In this document: piece by piece, positions 51,749 to 59,878 of the stretch | Layout of the letters: every line of letters begins with the position of its first letter | Position numbering within the stretch: the stretch's first letter is position 1 | Assembly (NCBI GenBank): GCA_035560235.1 | Contig: DATMAG010000109.1 | Location: 1-59,878, forward strand | Length of the DNA stretch: 59,878 nt | Source: DASRDU01 sp035560235 | Lineage (GTDB): Bacteria > Acidobacteriota > Blastocatellia > RBC074 | Direction: 5' to 3' | The notes under the pieces: generated by a model | Told to the model about the DNA's origin: nothing | What the model saw: only the letters and a program-made list of their open reading frames with translations | The model's database searches: none | Program-made: the position numbers and the translations under genes

Positions 51749-51961
51749 TGAATTCTCCTCTGCTCACTGAAATCAGACAGAGATCAGGCAGCCATAAGTT
51801 TCACGGGCCTGAAACTCCTGAAAATTATTCTGAAGTTGTTGAAGTATGCTGTAGTGAATCACGCTACCACAGATCATTCAGATGAGCAAAAGTGGCGCTT
51901 CAGGCTCAGAGCGTGTTGCGGTGTGTGAAGGGTGGCGAGAACTCGCCGCATTCCGCATTTA

Positions 51962-52018
51962 CAGAAAGCGGCAGTCCGGCGCAGTACCTCACGAGCCGCG
52001 CCGGGCTGCCGCTTTCTG
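51962..52018 (-). terminator. hairpin after the subtilase gene
   Basis: Arms CAGAAAGCGGCAG (51962-51974) and CTGCCGCTTTCTG (52006-52018) with further GCGCCGG pairing inside. 25 bp after the subtilase stop codon; no T tract. Confidence 0.55.
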
Positions 52019-52042
52019 CTGATGCCGCGTGAGCGCCTGAAC

Positions 52043-55000
52043 TCAGCGGCAGTTCGGAGCAAAGACCGGAACCGTCAGGCTGGCTGCGCCGGTCAGCGTC
52101 AGTTTGTGCAGGTTATGTCCCTGGTTATATGCGTTCTGACTGGCTCCGGCGCTGCGATTGAAGTTGATCACCGCGCCCAGCATCGCCGCATCCGCGACCG
52201 TGCGGAAGCGCATCCAGCCGACTGCTCCGGCAGGCAGGATCTGATTCAGACGCGGCGTGGTGCGCGGGAAGCTGGTGTTGTTGAAGACCGACAGGAACTG
52301 ACAGCTGCCGGTGAACTGGAAGCTGAAGGGATGCTCCAGTTCGTCGTAGAGAATGGCGAACATCGGGCCGAGCGGATCGAGCGATGAGCGCAGATCGCCG
52401 CCGATGCGATCAACGATCAGCAGCGTCGAGTTGCCGTCAACCTGGCTCGGCAGGCTGTCCACTGCCAGCACGCGCGGCAGCATGGCGTAATTCATCCCGT
52501 CAAATCTGAGCGTCGCCGTATCCACGTTCGGATTGGCCCCTGCCGGATAGATCATCAGCGCCGGAATCGCTTCGGCTCCCAGATTGGCCGTGTGCCCCGA
52601 ACTGAATTTGACGTACTCATCACCGATCAGACAGTTGAAGGCGCGCGGCAGCCCCGTGTCTGAATCAACCGCGACCGCGATGATGTACCCGGTCACGCCC
52701 GGATCAACATCCGAGGCCAGAATCATGGCTGTCTGATTCGGTGAGAGGCAGATCAGTGAATCCGCGACTGAACAGCTCCGGCCATCCACGAAGAAGATGT
52801 GAACGGTGGCGGCTTCCTGCGCTGAAATGTTGGTCAGATTAATCCGCGTGTTCTCCTGCGCCGGGTTGCTGATGCTTGAAGTGTAGATGTTGTAGACCAG
52901 CACCGAACCGGCCCGCTGATCGCTGAGGCCCGAAGTCGCCGGATCGGGCAGCCCCGGATCGCTCGAATCGGGAAAGACGGTCGTGTCAAAGCTCGCCTGA
53001 TTGTTCGTCAGATCAGGATCGGGCAGACAGTTGCCGGTGACCACGTTTGCGGTGTTCGTGACAGTGACGACCGGATATTTGACCGGCACACCCGCGACAA
53101 TCGTGATGGTCGCCATCGTCGGGAAGCTGGTCGCACACTGCCCCGCCGCGCCGAGCGTGCCGAGGTTCGCGGTCACTGTGATTTTGAGCGTCACCGGATC
53201 AACCGGCGAAGCGCTGATGGTGCCTGCAGTGGTGTTGAGACTGACGACGGTGAAGCCTTTCGGCAGCACGTCAGTGACGACCGTGCTGATGCTGTTGGAA
53301 GGGCCGTTGTTCGTCACCTTGAGCGTGTAGGTCACGTTGCGGCCCGCGATGACCGGGTTGGGATCTCCGGTTTTGGTAATCGCCAGGTCGGATTGCGCCT
53401 GCACTTTGGTCGGATTCGATGTGGCCGAATTGTTGCCCGGCACCGGATCAACCGTGAGCGAAGAGACTGTCGCCGTGTTGGTGATTTCAGTGTTGCAGGC
53501 GACTTCGGCGCAGACGCGGACAGTGATGGTCAGCGTTCGCAGCTGACCGACTGTTGTGTCGCCGTTCCAGGTGGCGGTGACTGCGCCTGAGCCTCCGACC
53601 GGCGGAGTCACAAGCGCGGCTCCGGCGCTCGCCACAGCCGAAACGAAGCGCGTGTTTGTCGGGATCGTATCGCTGATCTGCAGATTCTGAGCGCAGCTCG
53701 GCCCGTTGTTGGTCGCATTGATCGTGTAAATGATCTGCCCGTTACCGGCAATCACCGTGGCGGGCGCGCCCGCTTTGGTGATACTCAGATCGGCCCGGCG
53801 AATCACTGCCGTGGTCGCTGTGGCCGAGTTGTTCGTGCCGTCAGGATCAGTCGTCGTCGAACTGATCGTCGCCGTGTTGCTGATGTTTGCGCCTTGCGCC
53901 GCGCACGAATCCACCCGCACGACCAGCGTGAATGCGGCGGTTTCATTCACTGCCATCGTGTCCTTTTTGCAGGTGATCGGCCCGGTGCCGCCGACTGCCG
54001 GAGCCGTACACGTCCAGCCCGCCGGTGAAGCGAGCGAAACAAATGTGGCGCCGCCTGGCACGTTGTCACTTATCTGAATGAAGGCTGCCGGACCGGTGCC
54101 GTTGTTCACGGCATTGATGGTGTAGGTCAGGTTGTTGCCCGCGATCACAGGATCGGGCGCATCGGTTTTGGTGATGGCCAGATCGGCTGACGAAACGGCG
54201 CTGACGGCCTGCAATGCCATGACTATGCCGAACCCGGCGTCGCGGTCATATCCGTTGGCTTCGATGTCGAGCGCCGAATTCTGCAGCGCCGTCCGCACCT
54301 GCGCCGGTGTCAGCGCGGGATTGAACGACCAGACCAGCGCGGCGACGGCGGCGGCGTGCGGCGCGGCTGCCGATGTGCCGCAGAAAGTCAGAAAGCCCGG
54401 CGCATTCGTGCTGCCGCAGTCTGCCGCCGTGATGTCCGGCTTGTTGAGTACCTGCCCGCCATTCGTACTAAACAGCACATTGCCTGGCGTGATCGCCGTT
54501 CCGCCCGGCGTGAAGAAGATGCGGCGCAGTCCGTCAGAAGTGAAAGTCTCAACCGGATTGGCCGCGCCGCCGGTGAAGACTCCGCCCCCGGCATTGCCGA
54601 CATTGGTGGCCGAAACGCTGAAGGCATTCGCGGCCCCGGCTGCGTTGTGACCGAAGACCTGCCCGGAAGTGCCGAACTGCAGCCGACCGCGATTGGTGTT
54701 CAGATGCAGCGCGCGTGTCGCGGCTCCGGTCTTGCGGAAGATAACCAGCCGATGCCCGACCGCTTCATTGATGTTTGAGGTTTCATACGGATCCTGAGTT
54801 CCGTTCTGCGTGTTGGTCGAACTGTCCAGAACGGCGGTCAGCGTCGAGTTCAGAATGTAGAGGTCGTAATCGTTGTTCGACGCGCCGAGCGGATCAGACC
54901 ATTTCAGCGCAACCCGGCGACCGGCAGCGGCGGCGGCGGTCAGATTGTTGGCAATCACCCCGCCGCCGAAGTCATGCACGTTGCCGCCCGGCAGCAGCGC

Positions 55001-56194
55001 CAGCGTGCCGCCATCAGCGAAATCGCCTTCCCACACGCCCGATGTGCCGTCGTTCAGATTTCCCGAATTGCCCGCCGACGAAAAGAACAGCACTCCGGCG
55101 GCAGAGACTGTGTTGACGGCCTGCGAAATCACGTCATCCTGAAAGACGCCTTCCGAACGATAGGTGAAATCATCAACGATGATGTCGCAGTTGTAAGGCG
55201 CGCCAGCGAGGGTCGTGATGTTACTGGCCATATTCGCCAGGCCGCCTCCGGCGGTCGCAAAGAAGAGCGTCGCCCCCGGCGCAAGGTCATAAACGATCTC
55301 AAGCATCGCCGTGCCTTCATCGCCTGAACCAGCCTGCCCCGGCACGACCGTCACCGTCCCGGGCAGTTCGCCCAGGGCCTGTTCCGCCGCGAGCGAATCC
55401 ACGCCGTCCGACATTACGCCGATTCTGATGCCGGTTCCGTTGATGCCGAGCGCGCGCACCTGATCGGCGCGATGCGCCACGTCGCCCTCAGAATTGACCA
55501 GGCCGGTCAGGGCAGTACCGGCGCGGGGCCTGGCAGTTTTACGGCTGAAGGCGGCGAGTTTTGCGGCGAGCTGTTCGCGCAGGCTGGTGAGCTGTTCCGC
55601 GCGAGTGACCGGCAGCCCGCGCGGCAGCGGAGGGTTTGCCTTCGCGCCTCCATTCGTTGCCTTCCCGCTGTTGGTCCAGCCTTCGTCGGCAGGAGCGATA
55701 AATCTGACAGCCGCTTCACCGGCCAGCGCTTCGAGACTGTCGAGTGGCAGCCGGGCTCGAATGGCTTTGTACCTTGCAAAGGACGAGACGACCTCGCCGC
55801 CGAGTTGTTCGATCTTCGAGAGCAGTTCTTTGCTGACCTCGGCTCTGATGTCAACGAGCGTTCTGCCCGCGCTGTCGGCGAGCGCAGTGTTCTGCCGCGC
55901 TGCCGGAACCGCACTGACCAGCGGATCGCCGCGCCTGACCTTGAGCGCCAGCAGCAGGTGCGAATCAATCTTCTGCTGCGCCGGAGTGCGTGACTCCTTC
56001 TCCTGCGCCAGCGCTTCGATCTGCTGCAGCGCCGCGAGGCTGATCTGCTCCTGCTTTTCCTTTTCAGCTGCAGCCGGCAGCAGCCACCAGACGCAGATGA
56101 ACAGAATCAGCGCCAGACCGATGAGCCTGATGATTGTTTGATGATGACCGGCGGGTTTCCCCTCATTTGTGCGGCGGGTACTTCGAAGCATCAT
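52043..56194 (-). CDS. large exported subtilase-like protease with three DUF11 repeats
   Basis: 1383 residues; GGAGGAAA before ATG 56194. A membrane or signal segment near 22-42 (IIRLIGLALILFICVWWLLP) precedes a propeptide-like region to about 240. The S8-like catalytic domain (about 245-640) has the Asp site IGVMSDGVDS (near 260), SSAGNSGN with the oxyanion Asn (near 374) and FCGTSAAAPHAAAVAAL with the Ser (near 607). At the position of the usual HGT histidine the chain reads GDEGTAMLEIV, so Glu replaces His. Three DUF11 repeats follow (each ADLAITKTxDPxPVIAG-like, about 670-1080), then an unassigned 280-residue C-terminal beta domain. Probably cell-surface or secreted. Confidence 0.85.
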   Translation of the reverse strand: MMLRSTRRTNEGKPAGHHQTIIRLIGLALILFICVWWLLPAAAEKEKQEQISLAALQQIEALAQEKESRTPAQQKIDSHLLLALKVRRGDPLVSAVPAARQNTALADSAGRTLVDIRAEVSKELLSKIEQLGGEVVSSFARYKAIRARLPLDSLEALAGEAAVRFIAPADEGWTNSGKATNGGAKANPPLPRGLPVTRAEQLTSLREQLAAKLAAFSRKTARPRAGTALTGLVNSEGDVAHRADQVRALGINGTGIRIGVMSDGVDSLAAEQALGELPGTVTVVPGQAGSGDEGTAMLEIVYDLAPGATLFFATAGGGLANMASNITTLAGAPYNCDIIVDDFTYRSEGVFQDDVISQAVNTVSAAGVLFFSSAGNSGNLNDGTSGVWEGDFADGGTLALLPGGNVHDFGGGVIANNLTAAAAAGRRVALKWSDPLGASNNDYDLYILNSTLTAVLDSSTNTQNGTQDPYETSNINEAVGHRLVIFRKTGAATRALHLNTNRGRLQFGTSGQVFGHNAAGAANAFSVSATNVGNAGGGVFTGGAANPVETFTSDGLRRIFFTPGGTAITPGNVLFSTNGGQVLNKPDITAADCGSTNAPGFLTFCGTSAAAPHAAAVAALVWSFNPALTPAQVRTALQNSALDIEANGYDRDAGFGIVMALQAVSAVSSADLAITKTDAPDPVIAGNNLTYTINAVNNGTGPAAFIQISDNVPGGATFVSLASPAGWTCTAPAVGGTGPITCKKDTMAVNETAAFTLVVRVDSCAAQGANISNTATISSTTTDPDGTNNSATATTAVIRRADLSITKAGAPATVIAGNGQIIYTINATNNGPSCAQNLQISDTIPTNTRFVSAVASAGAALVTPPVGGSGAVTATWNGDTTVGQLRTLTITVRVCAEVACNTEITNTATVSSLTVDPVPGNNSATSNPTKVQAQSDLAITKTGDPNPVIAGRNVTYTLKVTNNGPSNSISTVVTDVLPKGFTVVSLNTTAGTISASPVDPVTLKITVTANLGTLGAAGQCATSFPTMATITIVAGVPVKYPVVTVTNTANVVTGNCLPDPDLTNNQASFDTTVFPDSSDPGLPDPATSGLSDQRAGSVLVYNIYTSSISNPAQENTRINLTNISAQEAATVHIFFVDGRSCSVADSLICLSPNQTAMILASDVDPGVTGYIIAVAVDSDTGLPRAFNCLIGDEYVKFSSGHTANLGAEAIPALMIYPAGANPNVDTATLRFDGMNYAMLPRVLAVDSLPSQVDGNSTLLIVDRIGGDLRSSLDPLGPMFAILYDELEHPFSFQFTGSCQFLSVFNNTSFPRTTPRLNQILPAGAVGWMRFRTVADAAMLGAVINFNRSAGASQNAYNQGHNLHKLTLTGAASLTVPVFAPNCR

Positions 56195-56859
56195 GACTTT
56201 CCTCCTTCGAAAGCGAGGCGGTTGCAGCAGCAGCTTTTGAATGGCTGCACGAATTCAATGACACGTCAGGCAGGGGCAGTTTTGAGGGTAGCGGGGGAGG
56301 TAAGTTATCGTCCGGTGCAGGGGCAGGCTGAAGCTGCGTCGTCTGCGACCAAACGCGGGCTTCAATGCATCAGAAATTCAGTCTGTCCAGTGAAGGCAAA
56401 ATCGTGGATGAAAGCTGCCGCCGTCGCGTGAGTGAGGGTTATCGGAAGACACTGCGGGCCGGACAACTTTTGAGGTTATGGTCGTGGTCGCTTTCTGAAG
56501 ATTTGCGAGGTGCCGGTAGTGAGGAAAGCTGCCACGCGCGCAATCTACTCCTGCCTTCCGTGATAGTCAATTGCGCATTCGGGAATTTAATGAAAAGGCC
56601 GCCACGAATGAACACGAATTTTCACGAATCTGATGGCCGCCTGTTCCCTTCACTCTTCACTTCCGCCGCGAATCATTTATGATCCGCACAGCAGGCAGCA
56701 CAGGAGATGAAAAGAGAGATGACGGAACAAACGAAAATAACGAGAGAAACGAAAGAAGACCTGAAGCAGCAGTGAAGCTTACCCTCTGTTTCGTCATCTC
56801 TCTTTCTGCACCCTCACTGACGGCATCCATACCATCATCAGAATAATCGGAGATCAGTT
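56195..56859. other. 665-bp intergenic region with two repeat types
   Basis: Divergent spacer between the subtilase and the oxidoreductase. A lone CACGAAT-type arm is at about 56600-56630 and a long hairpin at 56711-56808. A 105-codon frame at 56365-56682 has no ribosome site and crosses the repeat, so it is not called. Confidence 0.6.
56711..56808. repeat. long intergenic hairpin, 'AGAGAGATGACGGAAC' family, copy 6
   Basis: Left arm AAAGAGAGATGACGGAACAA, right arm TTTCGTCATCTCTCTTTCTG. Unusual in lying upstream of a gene (start at 56860) and not next to any stop codon. Confidence 0.75.
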
Positions 56860-58089
56860 ATGAGCGAGAACGAAGCAAAGATGAATCGTCGTGAGTTTGT
56901 CCGGCAGACTTCAATCGCCACTGCCCTGTTTGCGACCGCCGGGATGAGCGCGAAATCCTATGGTCGCATCCTGGGCGCGAACGACCGCATCCGCCTGGGC
57001 GGCATCGGGCCGGGTGATCGCGGCGCGGGCCGCCTGACCGCGGCGCAGAAACTCGGAGCCGAAATCGTCGCGCTCGCTGATGTCAACAAGGGCATGCTCG
57101 ACCGGGCGCTGAAACTGATCGCCACTCCCGTCGATAAAACTTACGTTGATTACAACGATCTGCTCGCCCGCAGGGATATTGACGGAGTCATCATCGCCAC
57201 GCCCGATCACCTGCACCACGACTGCCTGCTCGCCGCCGTCAAAGCGGGCAAGGACGTGTACATCGAAAAGCCGCTCTCGCGCACCATTGAAGAGGGCGAA
57301 AACATGGTCGCCGCCGTCAGGGCCACAAAGCAGATCGTCCAGGTCGGCAATCAGCGGCGCAGCGGCGATCATTTCAAAAAGGCCCGTGACATTGTCGCCT
57401 CGGGCGGCATCGGTGAAATCCGCTTCGTTCGCATCTGGGACTTCCGCTATCGCCCGGTTGATCCGTACATCAAGCGCAGTAAGGATCAGACGCTCTTTGC
57501 GCCCGAACTGATTGACTGGCAGCGATTCCTGGGCCACGCGCCGAGACGGCCTTACGACCCCAAACGCGCTTCGGGCTGGCGCTGGTTCTGGGATTACGCC
57601 GGAGGTCTGATGACCGACATCGGCCCGCACTGGCTGGACGTGGCCATGTGGATTACAGGCAGCGACGGCCCCCGCAGCGTCTCGTGCAACGGCGGCAGGT
57701 ACCAGAACACAGACTGGGAGACGCCCGACAACGTGCATGCGATTTTTGATTGCGGCACGTTCGCGATTGTCTTTATGGTGCAGTTTATGAACGGCCAGGA
57801 ATACGATGGCGCAGCCTTCTATGGTCTGGAAGGCAGCATCATCCAGGAGAACAACCGCAACCTGATGGTGCGCTACGACGCCAAACGTAAGGAGATCGAA
57901 AGCTGGCCGGTCAGGGATGAAAGCCAGGCGCACATGCAGAACTTTCTGGATTGCATGCGCAGCCGCCAGCAGCCCAATTCTCCGGTCGAACTGGCTAACC
58001 GCGTCCTGGTCGGCGCACATCTGGCCAACGAATCATTCAGAACAGGCCGCCGCGTCCAGTGGGATCCGGTCAAATGGAAACACGCCTGA
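56860..58089 (+). CDS. Tat-exported Gfo/Idh/MocA family oxidoreductase
   Basis: 409 residues. A twin-arginine signal (MNRREFVRQTSIATALFATA) indicates folded export. The Rossmann domain follows (IRLGGIGPGDRGAGRL, VALADVNKGML), then VIIATPDHLHHDCLLAAVKAG and the family signature KDVYIEKPLSRTIEEGENM. The C-terminal alpha/beta domain includes GGLMTDIGPHWLDVAMW with the catalytic-type DIGPH. These enzymes act on sugars or cyclitols with NAD(P); secreted versions carry tightly bound cofactor and are common in Acidobacteria and Planctomycetes. Substrate unknown. ATG 56860 may be replaced by the one at 56881, just before the NRREF motif. Confidence 0.9.
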   Translation: MSENEAKMNRREFVRQTSIATALFATAGMSAKSYGRILGANDRIRLGGIGPGDRGAGRLTAAQKLGAEIVALADVNKGMLDRALKLIATPVDKTYVDYNDLLARRDIDGVIIATPDHLHHDCLLAAVKAGKDVYIEKPLSRTIEEGENMVAAVRATKQIVQVGNQRRSGDHFKKARDIVASGGIGEIRFVRIWDFRYRPVDPYIKRSKDQTLFAPELIDWQRFLGHAPRRPYDPKRASGWRWFWDYAGGLMTDIGPHWLDVAMWITGSDGPRSVSCNGGRYQNTDWETPDNVHAIFDCGTFAIVFMVQFMNGQEYDGAAFYGLEGSIIQENNRNLMVRYDAKRKEIESWPVRDESQAHMQNFLDCMRSRQQPNSPVELANRVLVGAHLANESFRTGRRVQWDPVKWKHA

Positions 58090-58105
58090 TCTTTCAGCGC
58101 AGTCA

Positions 58106-58188
58106 GCAAAGAGAGATGACGGAACAGACGGAAGCAAACCCTGAACTCAGCCTGAAGCCTTTTCGTCTGTTCCGTCATCTCTCTTTGC
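58106..58188. repeat. intergenic hairpin, 'AGAGAGATGACGGAAC' family, copy 7
   Basis: Arms GCAAAGAGAGATGACGGAAC and GTTCCGTCATCTCTCTTTGC, a perfect 20-bp outer stem, 16 bp after the oxidoreductase stop codon. Confidence 0.85.
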
Positions 58189-58318
58189 TGTCCTGCACCG
58201 TATTTTCTGACCTGATCCAGACTTCCATCTTGCCTCATCATTAACGCAGACGTATACTGCGCCCGTTTCACTTACTCAGTAACAAGAAACTCAGCATCAG
58301 CCGAACAGGAGGGCCGCC

Positions 58319-58438
58319 ATGCTCGCCAGGAAGAAACTGAACCCTGGTCAGCCCGGCACGAAGCAACTGCCTGCGGAGTACGGTTCGCGCCTGCTTTGTG
58401 TGCGTTACCGCTGCGACCCGGTCACTCAGACTCAGTAG
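58319..58438 (+). pseudogene. small conserved basic protein truncated by the insertion sequence
   Basis: CAGGAGGG lies eight bases before the ATG. The peptide begins MLARKKLNPGQPGTKQL and continues AEYGSRLLCVRYRCDPVTQT. The last codons and the TAG stop are supplied by the insertion sequence, so the gene is cut after about 38 residues. I recall similar short proteins (about 55-60 residues, beginning with a KxLxPGQPGTK motif) in Acidobacteria and relatives, but know no function. The missing C-terminal part is not recognisable on the far side of the element. Confidence 0.6.
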
Positions 58439-59737
58439 ATCCAAATTTCATAACAACGGTGCCGAAGGGGCAGTAATCTCTGAAACGTAACCATAGAGAC
58501 GCTCCAGGGCGCGAATGAGAAAGTTGATGAATCGCTGTTGGCGGAAGAGGGCGGTCTTTAAAAAGCGCCTTCCACGCCTTGCGACTTGCGTAAATTCCCA
58601 GCAGAGATGAATCCACAAGTTGAGCAACACAAAGCCCAGGCCCATCAGCACAAACCTCAAAGCCGGGTTAGGCGAGGTCGTCCAACCCAGCAGCTTGTTG
58701 GCCAACCTGTAGCTCGTCTCGATCCCGAATCGCTTGCGGTACCGCTCGCGGCATTGCTCCGGCGTCCAGTTGAGATGAATCTGCACGAACAACAACCAAC
58801 TCGCCTTTCGCTTGTGACGGCCCGTGCGTCTGGCGGTCGCGAAGACTCGGCAGACGGAAAGCTGCGCGGCGAACAATTGACCACTGCCGCTCTTGAAGGT
58901 GTGCTCGGCGCGATAGCTCTTGCTGCCCTTGCACAGCGCCCGCGTGCCGCCCTGTTTGCCCCGAACCGGACAAGCGATCAATGCCGCTTGCCGCCGCTTG
59001 TGGAGGTAATCATAAACCTCGACGCTGGCGAAACCTTTGTCGAGGTACAAGCAACCGATGCGCAGCGCGCGCTGCCTGAGGGCGCGCCACAGATCGCCCA
59101 AGACCTTGACCGTCTCGTCTTTCGGCAGGACGAAGCGGATAGCCAGGGTTACACGCTGGCCGCTGACAATCGCATAAGCCGTCGCGACGCGGTAGAAACG
59201 TGTTGTTCCGTCTTTGGCTTCGCCGCGCACCCACAATCCTTTACTCTGTTCGGTCTTGCCGTAGCAGGGGCGATCATGAAAGTCCATCGCGACTCCCACG
59301 GGACCGCCACGCCGCAATTTCTTCGGCCAGTTGGCGGCCAGCGCCGCATTGATCTGTCGCTCCAACTGTGGCAAGTCCTCGACCCTCAGTTGCTCCTTGA
59401 GATAACCACGCACGGTCTCGCCGTCAGGAGCGGCGGCCAATTCCGTACAGACCGATTCAATCGTGCCTTTCTTGACGCCGACTCCGATCAGGACTTGATA
59501 AAGCGCCTCGCTCGTGCAGCAATACCCATCGGCATTGAGCGGCAAGTGCTTTTCCAAAATCGCTTGCGCGCGCCGCAAGACTTCCGCGTCATCGAGTTTC
59601 GGCTTATCATCGCCGCAGTTCTTTTTTTCACAGGCTTGTCCTTTCTTTTGTGTCTTGTGCAAGAACATCAAGAGGGGACAAGCCTTTTTGTTGTCAATGA
59701 CCTAATGACTGCAATTCAACCAAATTTGGATCTACTG
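58433..59737 (-). mobile_element. complete ISH3-like insertion sequence
   Basis: 1305 bp bounded by perfect 16-bp inverted repeats CAGTAGATCCAAATTT (58433-58448) and AAATTTGGATCTACTG (59722-59737). Flanked by a 5-bp direct repeat AGACT (58428-58432 and 59738-59742), as produced on insertion. One transposase gene fills it. Intact ends and duplication indicate recent movement. Confidence 0.9.
58448..59668 (-). CDS. ISH3-family DDE transposase
   Basis: 406 residues. Catalytic acidic residues can be placed in GVAMDFHDRPCYG (first Asp), IGCLYLDKGFASVEVYDYL (second Asp) and RKRFGIETSYRLANKL (Glu, in the YREK-like helix). LPKDETVKVL and NLWIHLCWEF are also characteristic of the ISH3 group, better known from haloarchaea and present in some bacteria. 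The ATG at 59668 is chosen; a TTG directly before it is possible. The stop codon lies inside the left inverted repeat. Confidence 0.88.
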   Translation of the reverse strand: MFLHKTQKKGQACEKKNCGDDKPKLDDAEVLRRAQAILEKHLPLNADGYCCTSEALYQVLIGVGVKKGTIESVCTELAAAPDGETVRGYLKEQLRVEDLPQLERQINAALAANWPKKLRRGGPVGVAMDFHDRPCYGKTEQSKGLWVRGEAKDGTTRFYRVATAYAIVSGQRVTLAIRFVLPKDETVKVLGDLWRALRQRALRIGCLYLDKGFASVEVYDYLHKRRQAALIACPVRGKQGGTRALCKGSKSYRAEHTFKSGSGQLFAAQLSVCRVFATARRTGRHKRKASWLLFVQIHLNWTPEQCRERYRKRFGIETSYRLANKLLGWTTSPNPALRFVLMGLGFVLLNLWIHLCWEFTQVARRGRRFLKTALFRQQRFINFLIRALERLYGYVSEITAPSAPLL

Positions 59738-59742
59738 AGACT

Positions 59743-59878
59743 TCTTCATACTTGACGCTCCGCCACAATCGTTCGACGAAGACATTGTCGAGCGCGCGGC
59801 CACGTCCGTCCATACTGACTCGAATGCGATGTGCCAGCAGGCGCTCAGTAAAAGCCGTGGCCGTAAACTGCGCCCCCT
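59743..59878 (-). pseudogene. IS3-family transposase (OrfB) fragment, cut by window edge
   Basis: Reading on the minus strand from the window edge, the frame encodes GAQFTATAFTERLLAHRIRV then SMDGRGRALDNVFVERLWRS and VKYEE, the integrase-core segment of IS3-family OrfB, including the conserved DNVFVERLWRS helix with the catalytic Glu. It is interrupted at the ISH3-like element. The expected continuation of OrfB (Y-rich EVYLxxY region) is not found beyond the element. Confidence 0.82.

Noticed and set aside
56911..58020. 369-codon minus-strand frame
   Set aside because: Antisense to the Gfo/Idh/MocA oxidoreductase, which has clear motifs.
58586..59755. 389-codon plus-strand frame
   Set aside because: Antisense to the ISH3-like transposase and running across the element end.

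Overview
The window looks like chromosomal DNA of an acidobacterium, probably class Blastocatellia. The main reason is four copies of the 'acidobacterial duplicated orphan permease' (ADOP, MacB/FtsX-type) family. A PEP-CTERM protein, DUF6600/FecR, DUF5117-type metalloprotease, Uma2 and DUF11-subtilase genes, moderately high GC and many dispersed intergenic inverted repeats also fit. The taxonomic call is inference from gene content.

Layout. 0.2-17 kb: four orphan permeases on the minus strand, separated by small plus-strand genes (DinB-like, DUF1801, TrmO, a DUF4440 gene with an in-frame stop), followed by a BI-1/YccA membrane protein and an ABC ATPase plus HlyD adaptor pair that has no permease of its own. 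Three of the permease genes and the HlyD gene have a -24/-12-like sequence close upstream. 62-75 bp beyond each lies a 35-bp palindromic element, the layout expected for a sigma-54 promoter with its enhancer. A metalloprotease gene and an orphan NtrC-type activator gene follow at 17.4-20.9 kb.

20.9-26 kb is the most interesting region. It holds a Ro60-like protein (Rsr, TROVE domain), its candidate sigma-54 promoter, the dedicated activator RtcR, and three tandem Y-RNA-like RNAs downstream of rsr. Two of these carry a circularly permuted tRNA-like module (T arm, acceptor 3' strand, short loop, acceptor 5' strand, D arm). The third is a bare hairpin. No rtcB or rtcA ligase/cyclase gene is in the window. 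A PEP-CTERM gene sits between rtcR and rsr.

26-48 kb: a Nudix/metallo-beta-lactamase fusion, a PpiD-like foldase, a FecR/DUF6600 protein, a D-aminoacylase, two consecutive ABC-2 transporters, a DUF4097 protein, an ECF sigma factor with a very large anti-sigma/FecR partner, Uma2, a cyclase-type lipoprotein, leuC-leuD and a BrkB/YihY membrane protein. 48-58 kb: tpiA, an exported coiled-coil protein, pgk, a large subtilase with three DUF11 repeats, and a Tat-exported Gfo/Idh/MocA oxidoreductase. 58.4-59.7 kb: a complete ISH3-like insertion sequence with 16-bp inverted repeats and a 5-bp target duplication, next to an IS3-family transposase fragment that runs off the window.

Several repeat families fill the gaps between genes. 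The most regular is a long hairpin (arms beginning AGAGAGATGACGGAAC) present about seven times, usually just after a stop codon.
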